DNA of 64,000 nt from Ailanthus altissimus. Taxonomy: Eukaryota; Streptophyta; Magnoliopsida; Sapindales; Simaroubaceae. The DNA lies in the NCBI GenBank assembly GCA_946807835.1, contig OX327700.1:21736001-21800000 (forward strand), given 5' to 3'. The translations under genes and the position numbers were made by a program. Below are positions 1 to 12,737 of the stretch, piece by piece. Within the stretch, counting starts at the first letter, position 1. Each line of letters opens with the position of its first letter. The notes under the pieces are model-generated. The model was not told where the DNA came from and ran no database searches. It was given only the letters and a program-made list of their open reading frames with translations.

Positions 1-229
1 GTGCAAATATTATCTAAAAGTGTAATAATGTTCAATAGAATTATTTTTAGGATGTCAGACAAATGTATATTGTTCTTCAAAACCATCAAAACCAAAAATA
101 ATAGCTTGTGGGGATCTGAATAAATGAAATCCCTATAGAATCTAAAAGACTACTGAGAAAGCTTCCTAGTTTATCTTCCCTACATCTTAATAAGACACTA
201 CTTTTATATCTTATAGTTTCCTAAGCAGC

Positions 230-2150
230 CGTTAGCATTGTCCTATTCAAGAAAGATGAAGGCCAAGAGAAACCAATCTTCTACGCTAGTAAATTATTGT
301 TAGATGTTGAAACCAGATACTTGGCAACTAAGAAACTTATGTTAGACCAAACCTAAGCCAAGTAGATATTGAGACACTATTTAGAAGCTCATCAAATAGT
401 GGTGTACACTTTCTATCCCTTAAATAACCAATATACCTATGAGATTACCAACTTAGACATTAAGTATCATTTTAAGATGGCAATAAATAACCAATATGCA
501 TGTGAGATTACCAACTTAGACATTAAGTATCATTTTAGGATGGCGATAAAAAGGCAAGTCATGGCCAATTTCTTAATGGAATGTGAACCGACGATGAAAG
601 ATAACATATTACTTCTAGAAGCTCAGATAAATGAGGAAGTGTAATAGATGCACATTGATAGGCTTTTCAACAAGAATAGTTCTAGGTTGGATATCAAAAT
701 AGATATCTTGAAGGGTTAATCTTGGACCATGCAGTAAGGTTTATATCTTTATCATTTAACATTGAAGTAGAATTTGAGGCTCTTGTTGAAGAACTGATAG
801 TGCAAAGCAGGTTATAGTTAAAGGGCTACAAATACATATAAATTTTACCTTAGTCACTTCCCTATGGAATGGTTACTACACTATGCAACAAGGAAAGATA
901 AAAAGTTACCTCAACAAAGCAAATGAGGCATTTAAATAGTTGTAATAAGTCATATTTAGTTAAATTCCTAGAAATGGCAATACACAAGCAAATAGGCTAG
1001 CCAATGAAGCCTCAACAACCAAGTATTCTTTCAAAACAATGATCCCAATGGCTATAAAGAAGAAGTTCATGAGGGAAGATAAGGCTAAACAACCATAGGA
1101 GACTATGGTGGCTAATTATAAATTATTCTAGATGGATGAAACCTTACATTAATTTCTTACATAATGAAAAACTTCTAGAGATAAAAAGAAGGCTCACAAA
1201 ATCAGAAGTAAAGTGAAAAGGTTTGTACTCATGAAAAGGCTGCTATATAGGCAAATAATCATTGGTCAATAAATGCGATGCATGACAAAGGAATAAGGAA
1301 AATGGGTGTTGAAAAATGTACATGAAAGAGTTTGCAACAATTATTCCAACTGAAGAGGTTTAGTACACAAGATCCTCTATTAGGGATACTACTGGCCTAT
1401 ATTATAGTAAGAAGCCAAGGAATACGTGAAGAAATATGATAAGTGTCAGAAACATGTTATACTCATCCATCTTTCTATTGGAGACCTCAATGTTATTACA
1501 AGTTTCTAGAATTTTTTTCCAATAAGGGATGGGCATATTGGGAACCTTGCCTACTATAGCTGGAGGAAAGAGGTTTATTATGGTAACAACATATTATATC
1601 ACTAAATGGGTGGAAGCAAAAACATACATAATATAACTAGTACTAAGGTAAATAAGTTTATGTGGAACAATATCATGACTAGGTATGGCATGCCAGGTAC
1701 TTGTCACAAATAATATGAAGTAATTCATTAACAAAAATATTATTGACTTTTGCAACACTTATAAGATCGAGCAAAAATTCTCTTCCCGAAGTTACCTTCA
1801 AGGTAACGAATGAGCAAAGATTACAAACAAGATTATCTTCACGATCTTGAGGAGAAGGCTAGAACGAAAGAAGGGAAAAATGGTCGGAAGTGTTACTAGG
1901 GGTTATATAGGCCTATAAAACAACGAAAGAAAGATCAACTAGAAGCTACCTATATTCCCTCGTGTATGGAACAGAAGCTGTGCTACCAATGAAAGTGTTC
2001 ATTCCAACCTTGCAAATAAAATTGGTAAGGTTGGATTTAAATGATGAAATATTGTTAATAGTTAAAAGATCTTGTAGACAAGGCCAGGGATGTTGCTACT
2101 ATATATACTGCCATTTAAAAAAAAGGATGAAAAGGCAATATAATTGAAAA
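230..2150 (+). pseudogene. Ty3/Gypsy pol remnant (RNase H and integrase)
   Basis: Decayed 3' half of a Gypsy polyprotein. Around 250-640, across stops, the + strand reads as a Gypsy RNase H/connection segment: a KPIFYASK-like start, then ETRYLATKK, then ILRHYLEAHQIVV, and finally LDIKYHF and QVMANFLMECE. The last two match the usual 'FDIxYxPRTAIKGQxLADF' end of this domain in Tat/Ogre-type elements. From about 1,220 to 2,050 an integrase follows in pieces, ending in MYGTEAVLPMKV at 1962, the typical end of the Gypsy integrase core. Stops and frameshifts occur every few dozen codons, so it cannot encode a working enzyme. The 5' part (gag, protease, reverse transcriptase) lies outside the window or is lost. 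Lineage assignment to Tat/Ogre is inference. Confidence 0.75.
422..547 (+). repeat. 63-bp in-frame tandem duplication inside the RNase H remnant
   Basis: Two adjacent 63-base units, beginning near 422 and 485, each encode a 21-residue block that starts NNQY and contains EITNLDIKYHF. They differ at a few bases. Because 63 is divisible by three, the duplication kept the frame. It replaces the usual single FDIxY segment of Gypsy RNase H. Confidence 0.85.
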
Positions 2151-2479
2151 GTAAAGAAAATTGTGCTTAAAAAAGGTGAAATTTTGTTACGACAAGCACT
2201 CAACATCAACAAAGAGCCTACTACTAAGAAAATGGCAGAAATGTAGGAAGGTCTCTATAATAAATCTTAGAAGATAAGCCTTTATCTTGCAAACTATAGT
2301 TGGAAAAATTGTGCCAACACTATAAATGTCTCTAAACTTAAAAGTTTTATATGTAAGTTCATTCATTTTCAATACATAAAACTCTTTTAATTTAAAAAAT
2401 ATGAATTTTTATTTTTATAATTCTCAATACATATGACTTCTAAAAACCCAAAAGATGAATCCAAATGCTTAAAATATCA

Positions 2480-2800
2480 AATGTTTCCTTTCCAAGAAGG
2501 ATTAGAGTGATAATAGCAAAATTCTTCCTTAAAAAGGTCATGTGCTCAGAATAACAAAAATACTCTTCTAGAAAAGATCGGAGTGTTGGTAACAAGATCC
2601 TTCCTTAGAGGAACCTCATTTCAAAAACTAGTTTACAGATTTTAGTCAGATCCCGTCTATTTAGAGAAGGATTGCAATTACAAATTGCATATTACAATTA
2701 CATCCAATCCTTCCTAAAAAAAGACTTTAGAATCCAAAACACAGAATTCAACTAAAGATAATCCTTCCTAAAAAAGGTCACAATGCTCAAATATCATAGT
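2480..2800. repeat. Dispersed TCCTTCCT-type short repeats downstream of pol
   Basis: Imperfect copies of a motif like TCCTTCCTAAAAAAGG recur near 2488, 2523, 2600, 2706 and 2760, at irregular spacing of about 35-105 bases. They lie between the integrase remnant and the following antisense frame. Short repeats in this part of an element are common in large plant Gypsy elements. No coding potential is seen between about 2,150 and 3,200. Confidence 0.5.
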
Positions 2801-3199
2801 TTAGTATATCACACCTTTTTATGATGAATTGTAATGTATAACAATCAAATTCCCAAAGAACTTAGATCAAATCCAAGGAAAAGATGCAAAATCTTCCAAA
2901 AGGCTCCTTTCATAAATAGTTAAAATATCATGAAGTCAAAACTCAGGAAGTATCTAATTAACATCAAACAAAGATACACAAGGGAAGTTAGAATTAAAAT
3001 CATCAAGGAATTCTTAGTATTTTTTACTTAGCAAAAAGTTTTTCTCAAATAACGAGAGTCAATTAATACACCACGTATACATAATGCATTGATAAATATA
3101 TATTCATACTTACAAAAAATTTAGCGTTCACAATTTCATCGACCAAGAGATTTAAACACATTTCCGACCATGAAAAGATTGAAATTAATCCAAAAGTCT

Positions 3200-6100
3200 A
3201 TATTCATTTATTACTATTTCATTACTTGTATTTTTTACAAAAAGAAACAAAAAAGTTTTTAATGATAGGAATGAAGTAGAAGACTAGTTACTCATACAAA
3301 AATTTGCTTGGAAGAAACTCTACAACATCTACATCAGCCTTAGAATCACTCTCACCAACAAATTCTTAATTGATCTTCTTCAGATATCATCAAAATGTTG
3401 TGTTGACTAACCTCGGTATTAGATACATTCTTCATTAAAATCTTTTGAAAGTAATCTGTATGAAACTAGTTCTCTTCCAAAGTGGATCTCTTACTAAAAA
3501 GACCTTATAAAAGCTATACAACATTGACATTTATAATGCTGTTTAGCAAGGCTGAGTTTCTTTCCAGACTAACTAAAGGAATCCTTAGCACTTTTAGCTT
3601 CAACTTTAGCATCAACCAAAGCTTTTTGGGAACCTTTTAGAGTAGACTTCAACTCTTTCAGCATAGTTTTCACTCAGAGTTCCACATCTCCAAAGCCTTC
3701 TAGAATTTAGCACCCATACTATCTTTATTGTTAGCTACGCTTAATTCATCATGCTTTTTCTATAGTTGAATGTTAAAAGCAGACACTTGTTCTTGTAGTT
3801 GCATTATGGTGCTTTCCAAGGCATCCTTTCCAAATTTCAAACTTTCAACCTTGGCCTCCAAACTACTGATCTCGTCTTCTTTATTTTTAACCACTGCTAG
3901 AAGATCAGCTTTCTCTTACATCAAAATGTCATTCCCTCCCTTTTGCTCTTTCATAAGAATATTTATCTTTCCCACTTTCTTCATTCCACCTTTAACTTGT
4001 TGCCTCAACTCTTCTTGAGTAACTACTTTAGCTCTTAGCCTTTCATTCTCTACCCTCAAGTCCACCACTTCCTGCCTTGCATCTAACTCAACACTAAGTT
4101 TCCTATTTCCTTGTTCCAAACTCTGTAAAGTAGATTTGGCAACCATATTCTGACCATTATGCATCAAGGAATCTTGAAACATGCCCTCAATTTTCTTTAG
4201 AGCTTCTACTTTCAAAGTCTTTGCTTGAAGATCATCATTGTAAGTCTTGGTATTCATAAACTCTCATGCAAGGCCTGAAACACAATACATTCCCATATCT
4301 AAAACTAAAATAAAAAATAAAAAACCTTCTAAAACAACTTACCATAATCCAGGATTGGGAACTCTTAAGCTTTCATTTACTATTTCTCATCCACAAGAAT
4401 TCTCTCTCTATCAACCCGCGTGAACAAACCTTCCAAGATGGTATTGGCACTTAAAAGGTCTATTATGAAGATGGCAGTTCGCTTTACCACCCTAAAGCAA
4501 TCTCCTGTGAAGAATCTCGGAGGAAATTCATCACCTTTCTTGAATGTAAACTTTAGAAAGGACCACGAAAGAGACCTTGAAATAGACCATGCTGGAGATC
4601 TACAAGCTTCATATCCATTTGCTCTTGTCACCAATGTTAACAATGGGAATGTTTACAAGACCAAATTATAAATGTTAGAATTTCACTAAGCAACAAACAA
4701 AAAACACAATGAAGGAGAATAATCTTACGAGTGTTTGAAGGAGGAATAGAACTTCCCTTTAAAGATAGAAAGGTAGAAAACTAGAGATACCAAAATGGTA
4801 GGCTCTTTGAAAAGCTCTATAATTGTAGAAGTTACCCTAATTTTTATCACTTTGATTGGTGTAGCCTCTGTAGAAGTTTCCTGGAGTGATGAAAGGCTCA
4901 ACTTGAACTATAGAGGGTTTAGCTTGGACTTCCTAGGACTAGATTAATCATGTGGAGGCTTCTAGTCTTTTATTTTTATCTAAGCAGAAGTTCAGGCCTC
5001 GATTCTGCAGATACATCATTTGACACCTTCTTTGTTTTATGAGTCCTTTGTATTTTTTATCTAATTTTTAGGAATTCAGTACCATATCTAGAAGCTCTTT
5101 CATCAAATACTAAATATCTGAAATCAAATAGAGACAAGTTAACCATAAAATAATTCCAGAAACAACAATAGGTAGAAACGACCAAAAAATGCAATCGCTC
5201 ACCTTTTTTCAAAAGAGATTAACAAAAGAAGTGAAAGACACTCCCACATAAGCAAGAAACTATACAAAAACCTCATAGATGCCCATATCCATGAAAGAAT
5301 CAAAATTAGATGGTTTGGAGGAAGAAGCACCTACTTGGGAAGGTCGGCTAAAAGAAGGACCAATGTTAGAAGGCTTAGACATAACTGGACTAGCATCGAC
5401 CGGTATAGAAGCGGGAGGAGCGACAGAAATAGGGCCAACAGCAGGAGCCCTAAATGGGGGAGTAAGAGGTGATGCTTGGGGAACGTTGGTTATAGGTTCA
5501 GCAACATCATCCTCAAAATCTTCACTTGCATCATTAAACCTAACGAAAAGGGTTAAAAATAACTTCAAGGGTCATATTTACTAGAGAATTTGATAAGCTC
5601 AACAACTCAAACTGATCCAACTTCTTATGCGGTAGGAAAATGAAAAACAAATATCAAAAGCACAACATAAGAATTTGCATAAGAAATCAAAAATTAAAAA
5701 TGAACTGAAAACTCACTTAAAATAGAAAAATAAATCCTATTTAAGTAAATTTACTATAAAATTTGCTCACCAACTTTCTGCTCTAGCTAAAGAGGAAACA
5801 GAACCTCACATGGTAACAATTGACCCATCAGGGGGTTCTCTCAAAAGGCACTATTATTGAAAGATGTTAATGCCCTTGCTCTGCAAAATTCGATGTTGGG
5901 AGGAGATAAAATCACGAGTCCTCAAAGGTGATAACACAATAGTAGAATTAGACTAGCGGAAGGTTAGGATATTGAAAAAGAAGTTTCATATGGCATAGAT
6001 AGTTATGCGAAACATCCTTCTCCTAAAAATACTTTTTCATGAAGCCGTCTCTTCCTGGAATCACATGCAGGAAGAGGGGAGGCTTGAAATCAAAGGTTTC

Positions 6101-6420
6101 ATGGTTAGTATGAATGATGAAGGGTAATTTGGGCCTTCTCCACTCTCCACTGATGATAATAAGGCTTTTCTCAAAGCCAACGTTTTTGTCTTTTAACCCT
6201 TAGATCAACCTCTTTCCTATCTTGAGGAACCAAAAGTAGTTGTAACTATTTACAATGTCCTATATGAAGAGAAAATAGAGAGTATACATCATATGATTCA
6301 TAAGAGAAATCCCTTGAATTATGTGGAACATGTTGGGGTGTATTTGAAAGGGGGGAAGTTCAATGATGTCTAGGAATTCCAAGATCATCGGAGGTATGAG
6401 GAAGCAGAAACACTCAAGGT
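3200..6420 (-). pseudogene. Antisense-ORF remnant A of a Gypsy-type element
   Basis: The - strand holds fragments of one decayed protein, read from about 6,400 down. Near 6,030-6,220 there is a KDKNVGFEK-like segment. A proline/serine-rich linker lies at 5260-5568 (repeated KPSN and RPSQ). A lysine/glutamate-rich coiled-coil lies at 3916-4257 (QSLEQGNRKLSVELDARQ). The order of N-terminal globular part, Pro-rich linker and C-terminal coiled coil resembles the plant proteins annotated as 'putative gypsy type transposon' (the family name is from memory, not searched). A related fragment lies at 17.15-20.15 kb. The frame opposes the pol remnant to its left, as expected for an antisense ORF of a Tat-type element. 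Many stops make it a pseudogene. Confidence 0.5.
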
Positions 6421-6529
6421 GACATATATATATATAAGCAGATCTCTATAACTTATAATGTTTAAGGATTATCTTGTTGTCATTTGTTGGGAATCTTCTA
6501 ACATGTACATTATTAGAGATTTAGAAGGT

Positions 6530-9500
6530 GATCTTTAGTTTCTCCATGGTGAATTCTCGAGGTTGTAAACCAATGATAGAGAAATCAGTCTTTAGGTTAG
6601 AAAATGTTGCAACTATTGCAATCAAAGTAATGGGAGTTGTTCACCTTTATTTTGATGATTTTAGGATTTCAGTAATAAAGAATTATTTATTAGTATACTT
6701 TAACATAATTTGATTTTAGTCAATTATTTGAATAAATTTTGTTATTCTGTTATCTTTGACTCGATTGTAGTGATAAAAAGGAATAAGTTGTTTATATGTT
6801 TAGGTACACTGGTTAAAAATCCATACTGCATATTTCTTAAAATCAACTCATTATATAGTATAGAATTAGATAATAATTTGAATCACCATAAGAGGATTAT
6901 AATTTCTCCTACTAATTATATATATTGACGACATCTACATCTTGGTTATATAAGTTTAGATATGATTTAAAGACTAGTCAAATATAGACTTTTGAGTTCA
7001 ATAGAGATTGAACCATTTTAGTCTATAAATTCTATATAGAAAGTAAAATGACCATAAGACCTTTTTAATGCTAGTTGAGCCACTGAGACATTAGAATTAA
7101 TTATCTCTAATATGTATGGGCCCATAAGTACACAAGTTAGAGGAGGTTATGGATATTATATCATTTTCATTGATGATTATTTTAGATTCAATTTTGTGTA
7201 CCTAATGCACCATAAGTTTGAGGCATATGATAAATTTAAGAACTTTTGAGTGAAAGCAAAGAAGTAATTAGGAAAACACATAAAAAAAAAGCTTCAATCT
7301 GATCAAGGTGACGAGTATCTCCATAGTGAGTTCAAGACCCATTTTTCAAACTTTGATTTGGTCGAGGTGGCGAGTACCTCTATATTGAGTTCAATACCTC
7401 TTTTTAAAAAATTGGGATATTATTTTAGTTGACTGCACTTAGGTCACCCTAGCAAAATGGTATAACAAAAAAAAGAAATATGATTTTTCTTGAAATAGAG
7501 AGGTCAATGATGAGTTATTGAACTTGACCATCTTATTTTGGGTTATGCCTTAGAAATAGCCATGTACCTTCTTAACTTAGTTCCATCTAAGTCAATCCCT
7601 AAAATACCTTTAGAAATAGGGATAGTCATAGACACAATTTAGGTTATGTATAAGTACAAAGTTTCCCAACTCACATGCTAGAAGGGATGATAGATAAGAC
7701 AGAACCTAAGTCAAAAGTTTATTTTTTTTATTAGCTATCCTAAAGGAATAAGAGAGTATTTCTATAGTTCTTAATATAAGAAGGTGCTTATTAGTAGCAG
7801 AGCAATATTTCTTGAGGAAAACTATATAAAAGACTTTAAGCTTAAAAGTAAAGAGAGTTCTTGATGAATTATTTGGGAGCTCTAGTATTGTGCCTAAAAG
7901 AGTTAATGAGTTAGTTTATAATTCAAATCATTATGACCAACTAAAGCCAGTTATATAGCAACAACCATCAATATTTTGTTATAATAATGGAATGATTATT
8001 AAATATTCAACTAAATACATGTTAATTGGAGATTCTTTTCAAGTAGTCTTTGAGGAACATGAACGAGATTCCAGTAGCTGTGATGAAACAATGATTGATA
8101 TAGATGCAGATTATTGGCGTAAATTATGAAATCGGAGATGGATTCAATGTATTTTAATAAAGTCTGGGAACTTATAGAAAAACCTAAATGAATAAAATCC
8201 ATAGGGTGTAAATAGGTCTACACGAGAAAGATGGGGTGGATGGAAAGATAAAAACTTTTAAAGCTAGGCTTATAGAAAATGGTTACACTAAAAAAAAGAG
8301 TACCAATTATGAGGAAACATTTTCATCAGTAGTAATGTTAAAGTCTATCAGGATTCTCTTACTATTGCATTAAATCTTAATTATAAGATTTGGTAAATAG
8401 ATGTTAAGACTATCTTTCTCAATCACAATCTTAAAGAAAGTATTTATATGATACAACTAAATAGTTTTATAGCTACAAGTCAAGAGCATATAGTTTGGAA
8501 ACTATTAAAGTTTATCTACAGGCTAAAATAAGCTTCTAGATCGTAGAATATCAGATTTGATCAGGCAATCAAATCTTTTGATTTTGATTAAAATCCCGAT
8601 TAACCTTATATTTACAAGACGATACATGGGGTGGTTGGTGATTTTTCTAGTCTTGTATGTGAATGATATACTACTAATTAGGAATTAAGTAAGGATAATT
8701 ATCATTAGTTAAAATTTAGTTATCCAACTAATTTGATATGAATGACTTAAGTGAAGAAAATTATATCTTTAGGATTAAGCTATTACGAGATCATAAGAAT
8801 AGGATGTTAGCTTTATCTTAAGCTATATATATGGATACAATTCTAGTGAAGTTTGCTATACATGAATCTAAAAAGAGATTACTTCCTTTTAGATAAGGGA
8901 TTGATCTATCCAAGAATCAATATCCTAAAACACTTTAAGAGGTAGATTGCATGAAAGGGATTCTTTATGCATCTATTGTAAGAAGTCTCATGTATGTAGT
9001 TTTATGTACTTGGCCAAATATTTATTCTATATTTGGCATAGTTAACAGATATCAATCAAATCTAGGACCAGAACACTGGACTATAGTAAAACATATATTC
9101 AAGTATCTTTGGAGAACGAAAGTTTTTATACTTATGTATTCCAGTGGGGATTTTATACCTATCAAGTATATAGATCTAGATTTCCAAGCAAATAGGAATA
9201 CCAGAGATCTACTTTAGGATATATGTTTAGGTGGTAAGGCTATAAGTTGAAGGAGTGTAAAGTAAAGATGTATTACAAACTCTACCATACAAGTTGAATA
9301 TGTAGTTGCATTGCAAAAAAGGATGTATGGCTCTATAGGTTCCTTTTAGAGCTTAAAGTGGCACCTAGTGCTAAAATGCCTATTATTCTTTATTACGATA
9401 ATAATGAAGCTATAGCCCAATATAAGAAACTAAGATACCATAAAAGAAGAAAATACATTGAGAGAAAATATCTTTTGGGAAGAGAGTTTATGCAAAATGG

Positions 9501-9640
9501 TGAGGTATGGTATCTAAGATTGTATAAGTAAATAATCTAACATATCCATTCATCAAGTTATTGCCAACAAAGAGTTTCGAAACTTATAGAGATGATATAG
9601 AATTTTGACGAATGCCTAACATGCATTAGGGCTAAGTGAG
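6530..9640 (+). pseudogene. Ty1/Copia pol remnant, 5'-truncated
   Basis: Broken Copia polyprotein on the + strand. From about 6,580 the reading resembles the protease-to-integrase spacer, with LYSIELDNN then LWHLRLGH-like sequence (gag-pre-integrase). At 7,030-7,400 comes integrase, with GGYGYYIIFIDDY and LQSDQGDEYLHSEF-like segments. At 8,200-8,850 there is reverse transcriptase, including a VLYVNDILL-like catalytic region, and at 8951-9217 and 9,330-9,560 RNase H, where YYDNNEA and HIERKY-type motifs are recognisable. Frames switch often and stops are frequent. gag and the 5' LTR are missing: homology stops near 6,430-6,530, directly against the antisense ORF of the neighbouring element. 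Confidence 0.8.
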
Positions 9641-9644
9641 AGAT
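9631..9644 (+). other. Polypurine tract of the truncated Copia element
   Basis: A purine-rich stretch, GCTAAGTGAGAGAT, lies immediately before the 3' LTR. It matches the usual Copia arrangement of an AGTGGGAGAT-like primer site followed by TGTTAG. Confidence 0.7.
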
Positions 9645-10354
9645 TGTTAGACATTAGATGTCATTCATTCATATATATGTAATAACATTTTTTTGTTTAA
9701 ATGTAATTTATTCATATATATTTTTTAGCATATATTAAAAGCTCATATTTATAAAGTATATGATTTATGTATTAGACATAAGATACTAATGTAAAAGATA
9801 TAGATCACAAGTTCTATATAAATTAAATATAGTTCATAGTCGTTAATGGAATGGGCATTTCCTTATATAATATTATAATTTTTTTATTTCTTATAATAAA
9901 TAATTTATTTGATTATTAAAATAAAGATTTCAAGTAGAAAGACTGGTGTATAAGATATATTGAATTGGATTAATGTGAATTTTGATTTAGTTAACAAAAA
10001 TTTCATTAATCTTAATTCACAAAAACTTTAATAAGCTTGATTAACCTTACTCCTAAGTAGGTAATGAACTTGCATTTATGTATTGTGTCTTTTGATTTAT
10101 CACAGAGTAAGATTCATATAAACAGTTAAAACCTTGATAGCTTGAAAATACAATTTCAAGGGTTGTGAGAACATGTACTTATAAGATAGAATCTATATTA
10201 AGTGATGTTCACCTAAGCTATTTATAGTACTTGATCATTTAAATTTCTGACTATGGTTTATTCAATAAATTTTTTATTAAATAATAATATTTATGTTCAA
10301 ACTTTATTACAAATATATAACCTTATCTCTTCTTTCTCCAATTTTCATCTAACA
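9645..10354 (+). mobile_element. 3' LTR of the truncated Copia element
   Basis: A 710-base segment starts TGTTAGA and ends TCTAACA, a perfect 7-base inverted terminal repeat with the expected TG...CA ends, and follows the polypurine tract directly. No second copy exists in the window, in line with 5' truncation of the element. It is very AT-rich. Confidence 0.75.
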
Positions 10355-10695
10355 AGGCTTCAATAACTAATGGTTGTAAGGCTCAATGGTTATGTAAAGT
10401 GTAGAACGGTCTCATTGAGATATCTTTTAACTATTTAACTACGATCGATAATCAAATGTGGTGGTTATGGGACTCTATTGATGCGTGCCTTAAAGTGTGC
10501 CTAACTTCAAACACCTTACACTTTAAATAAGAAATTTTTATTGGTTTAGGTTCCTACTAAGACCAATCCAATATTCTTTTCTAGCCTAAAAATCTTCTTA
10601 GGGTTGTGGAACTCACTAAACTTATAACTTCTCTAGACCCATGTGTCATAAAACAATATCCCTCAGTAGCTACCTAGTAAAATCATTACAAACAT
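10355..10695. other. Gap without a recognised feature
   Basis: About 340 bases between a Copia LTR and the next LTR-like repeat. No frame, repeat or RNA gene could be supported on either strand. Confidence 0.6.
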
Positions 10696-11150
10696 TGTTG
10701 ACCAAGAATTTAAGAGATCCTAGGCCTACAACTTGCATTTATTTATTCTTGGTAATAGTGAATGGATCTCTCAAATGGCTGGTTAAGATGACCACTCTTT
10801 AATGCATATTGGGCTTTTTAAAATGTTAAATTCAATTCAAATCATGAACACAAACACAAACAGAAGCAAATTATAGTGGTTCGGTTCAACATGAACTTGC
10901 ATCCACTTCACCAAACGTAATCAGCTTACTCAAAATGCATTATTAAATAAATTTCTTACAGTAAAAATACAAAGAAGTGAAGAAATTTCAAATGTGGCTT
11001 CAAGTAATGAGGCCTTAGGGTTTTTTCCTTGAAAATTTTGATTTGTATGTTTTCTAGTATGTGGGAATTTGCCCCTTTCTTCACTCTATAGCATTTTAAT
11101 AAGCATTGTTGTGCTTAGTTGTAAAGTTTTTTTAGAATTGTATTTGGAAT

Positions 11151-11448
11151 ATATATAGTTCTTTTAAAACTAGGAGTGTAGAGTTCTATTGGAACTAAGT
11201 CATATCTTTACAACTTTGAGGTCTTAAGGAATAAGAGCAATGTGAGTCCTCTGTCAATATAGTTGACAGAGGAACTAAGTCATATCTTTACAACTTTGAG
11301 GTCTTAAGGAATAAGAGCAATGTGAGTCCTCTGTCAATATATATAGTTCTTTTAAAACTAGGAGTGTAGAGTTCTATTGGAACTAAGTCATATCTTTACA
11401 ACTTTGAGGTCTTAAGGAATAAGAGCAATGTGAGTCCTCTGTCAATAG
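11151..11448. repeat. Three direct repeats of a 69-bp block inside LTR a
   Basis: A 69-base block beginning GGAACTAAGTCATATC occurs at 11191, 11271 and 11379 with no differences that I can see. The first and third copies also share about 40 further bases upstream (from 11151 and 11339). The related LTR at 13.7-14.5 kb has this block once, in diverged form. The amplification therefore came after the two LTRs separated. Confidence 0.9.
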
Positions 11449-11484
11449 TGGGTAGGCACCTTTTTATCTGCCTCTTAAGGTTTA

Positions 11485-11612
11485 AGTAGTCGACCTCCTA
11501 GAGAGCTTACATAGTTAGCCTCTTCGTAGGCTTACATGGTCGGCTTCTTAGAGGTCTTAAATGGTTGACCTCTTACAGGGCTTATGTGGTGGACCTCTTA
11601 GAAGGCTTTTAG
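11485..11612. repeat. Minisatellite of about 29-bp units in LTR a
   Basis: About four to five imperfect units resembling GGTCGACCTCTTAGAGGGCT plus TATGTG follow one another. The same array, with about four units and different sequence drift, is at the corresponding place in the partner LTR (14280-14380). The array is thus an old part of this LTR family. Confidence 0.75.
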
Positions 11613-11760
11613 GATCGAAGATATTTTCTTGTGGGCTAAATCTTTAGGTGCATGTGTGATGGGTCTTTAGATGGGTTGCAGTGGGCCTTTTAGGGGATTA
11701 GGCTCGAGCCGAAATCCTAAAAAGAAATAGAGATCCCTTAGTTTTAAGTGTTGATTTGTC

Positions 11761-12737
11761 AATAGTGGAAACTTAATAGTAGTTCTCCGTCTAGTGATCT
11801 TATAAAGTTCCCAGGCTAAATCTTGGATCCTCGGTAGGAGTAGAATACTTATCAACTATGTGTTCCTCATTTAGGGGTTTTGGAATCATATAGGTGATTG
11901 TCTTACCATGATGGTGGTAAGGAGTTGTTTTAAAATTGGTGCCAAAAGTGCATTTAATGCTTAAATAGTAATGCCTTTTAAATTTCTATCATATGGTTTC
12001 ATTTTAAACTATTAATACTGTTCAGATGGTTGAGGTATGCTTTTGAAGAACTGTGTTAAATGAGGGGACTCTTTACTGTGATAGTATCTCAGCCCTTAGA
12101 TTTTGAATTAATAATTAATATTACTCCAAGGACTTCATATATATACACAGCCTCTTTGCCATCTTACTTTTGCTACATTTGAAAATCTTTAGAGGGAGAA
12201 GTTATGGTAATTTGAAAAGAAAAAAGAAGCTATATATTCTTTGAGATCATCTATTTTTTAACTTTAATAATCTTCATACAAGTAAACATTTTTTTTTTAC
12301 TGCATTTCTTCATTTTAAGTGTTTTTAAAATTATTTTGAGGGATTTTTATATATTTTATTCATTTTTCTGAGTATATTTTTTTCAAAGTTTGAGTGCTCA
12401 GCTTAAAGATATTGAGTATTCATATGTTTGTCTTGAGTGCTCAGTGTAATAGATTATTAATAGGTTATCCACCTCATTTGTCTAAATGTTAGAATCATAT
12501 CTTGAACCGATGACTCCCATGACATATATAACAGTGATTTTTCAACTTTAGTGGTGACTTGGTTGCCAGAAGTAACTCAACTTGAGAAGTCGAAAAGAGG
12601 AAAACTCAGAGGGTCAAGGTCTCCAATTAATTGCTATGAAGTTTACCTAAAGAGGAATTATGAGATTTTGTTCAGAGGCTCTGATGACTCCAAACAGACA
12701 CCCATTGGATGAATGGGTGCTCTGGTAATATCAACTA
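11761..12737. other. Internal non-coding part of the element
   Basis: AT-rich sequence between LTR a and the + strand frame, with no reading frame I can relate to a protein. Confidence 0.4.

Larger units (their letters stand above)
10696..11760 (-). mobile_element. LTR-like repeat a (left), Gypsy-type non-autonomous element
   Basis: This segment is related along most of its length to the one at 13684-14527. Shared blocks include AGGAGATCCTGGCCTA-like starts, the ACTTCATCGGGCGTAATCA-like block, the 69-base block around 11191 and the ...GAGCCGAAAT end. Start TGTTGACC is clear; the right end near 11,760 is approximate. It is longer than its partner because of local duplications. Given the primer site beside the right copy, this is the 3' LTR of a - strand element. 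Confidence 0.6.

Noticed and set aside
11485..11612. Regular repeats of about 29 bases that could suggest a CRISPR-like array
   Set aside because: Units are directly adjacent without unique spacers, occur within an LTR of a plant element and recur in the partner LTR.
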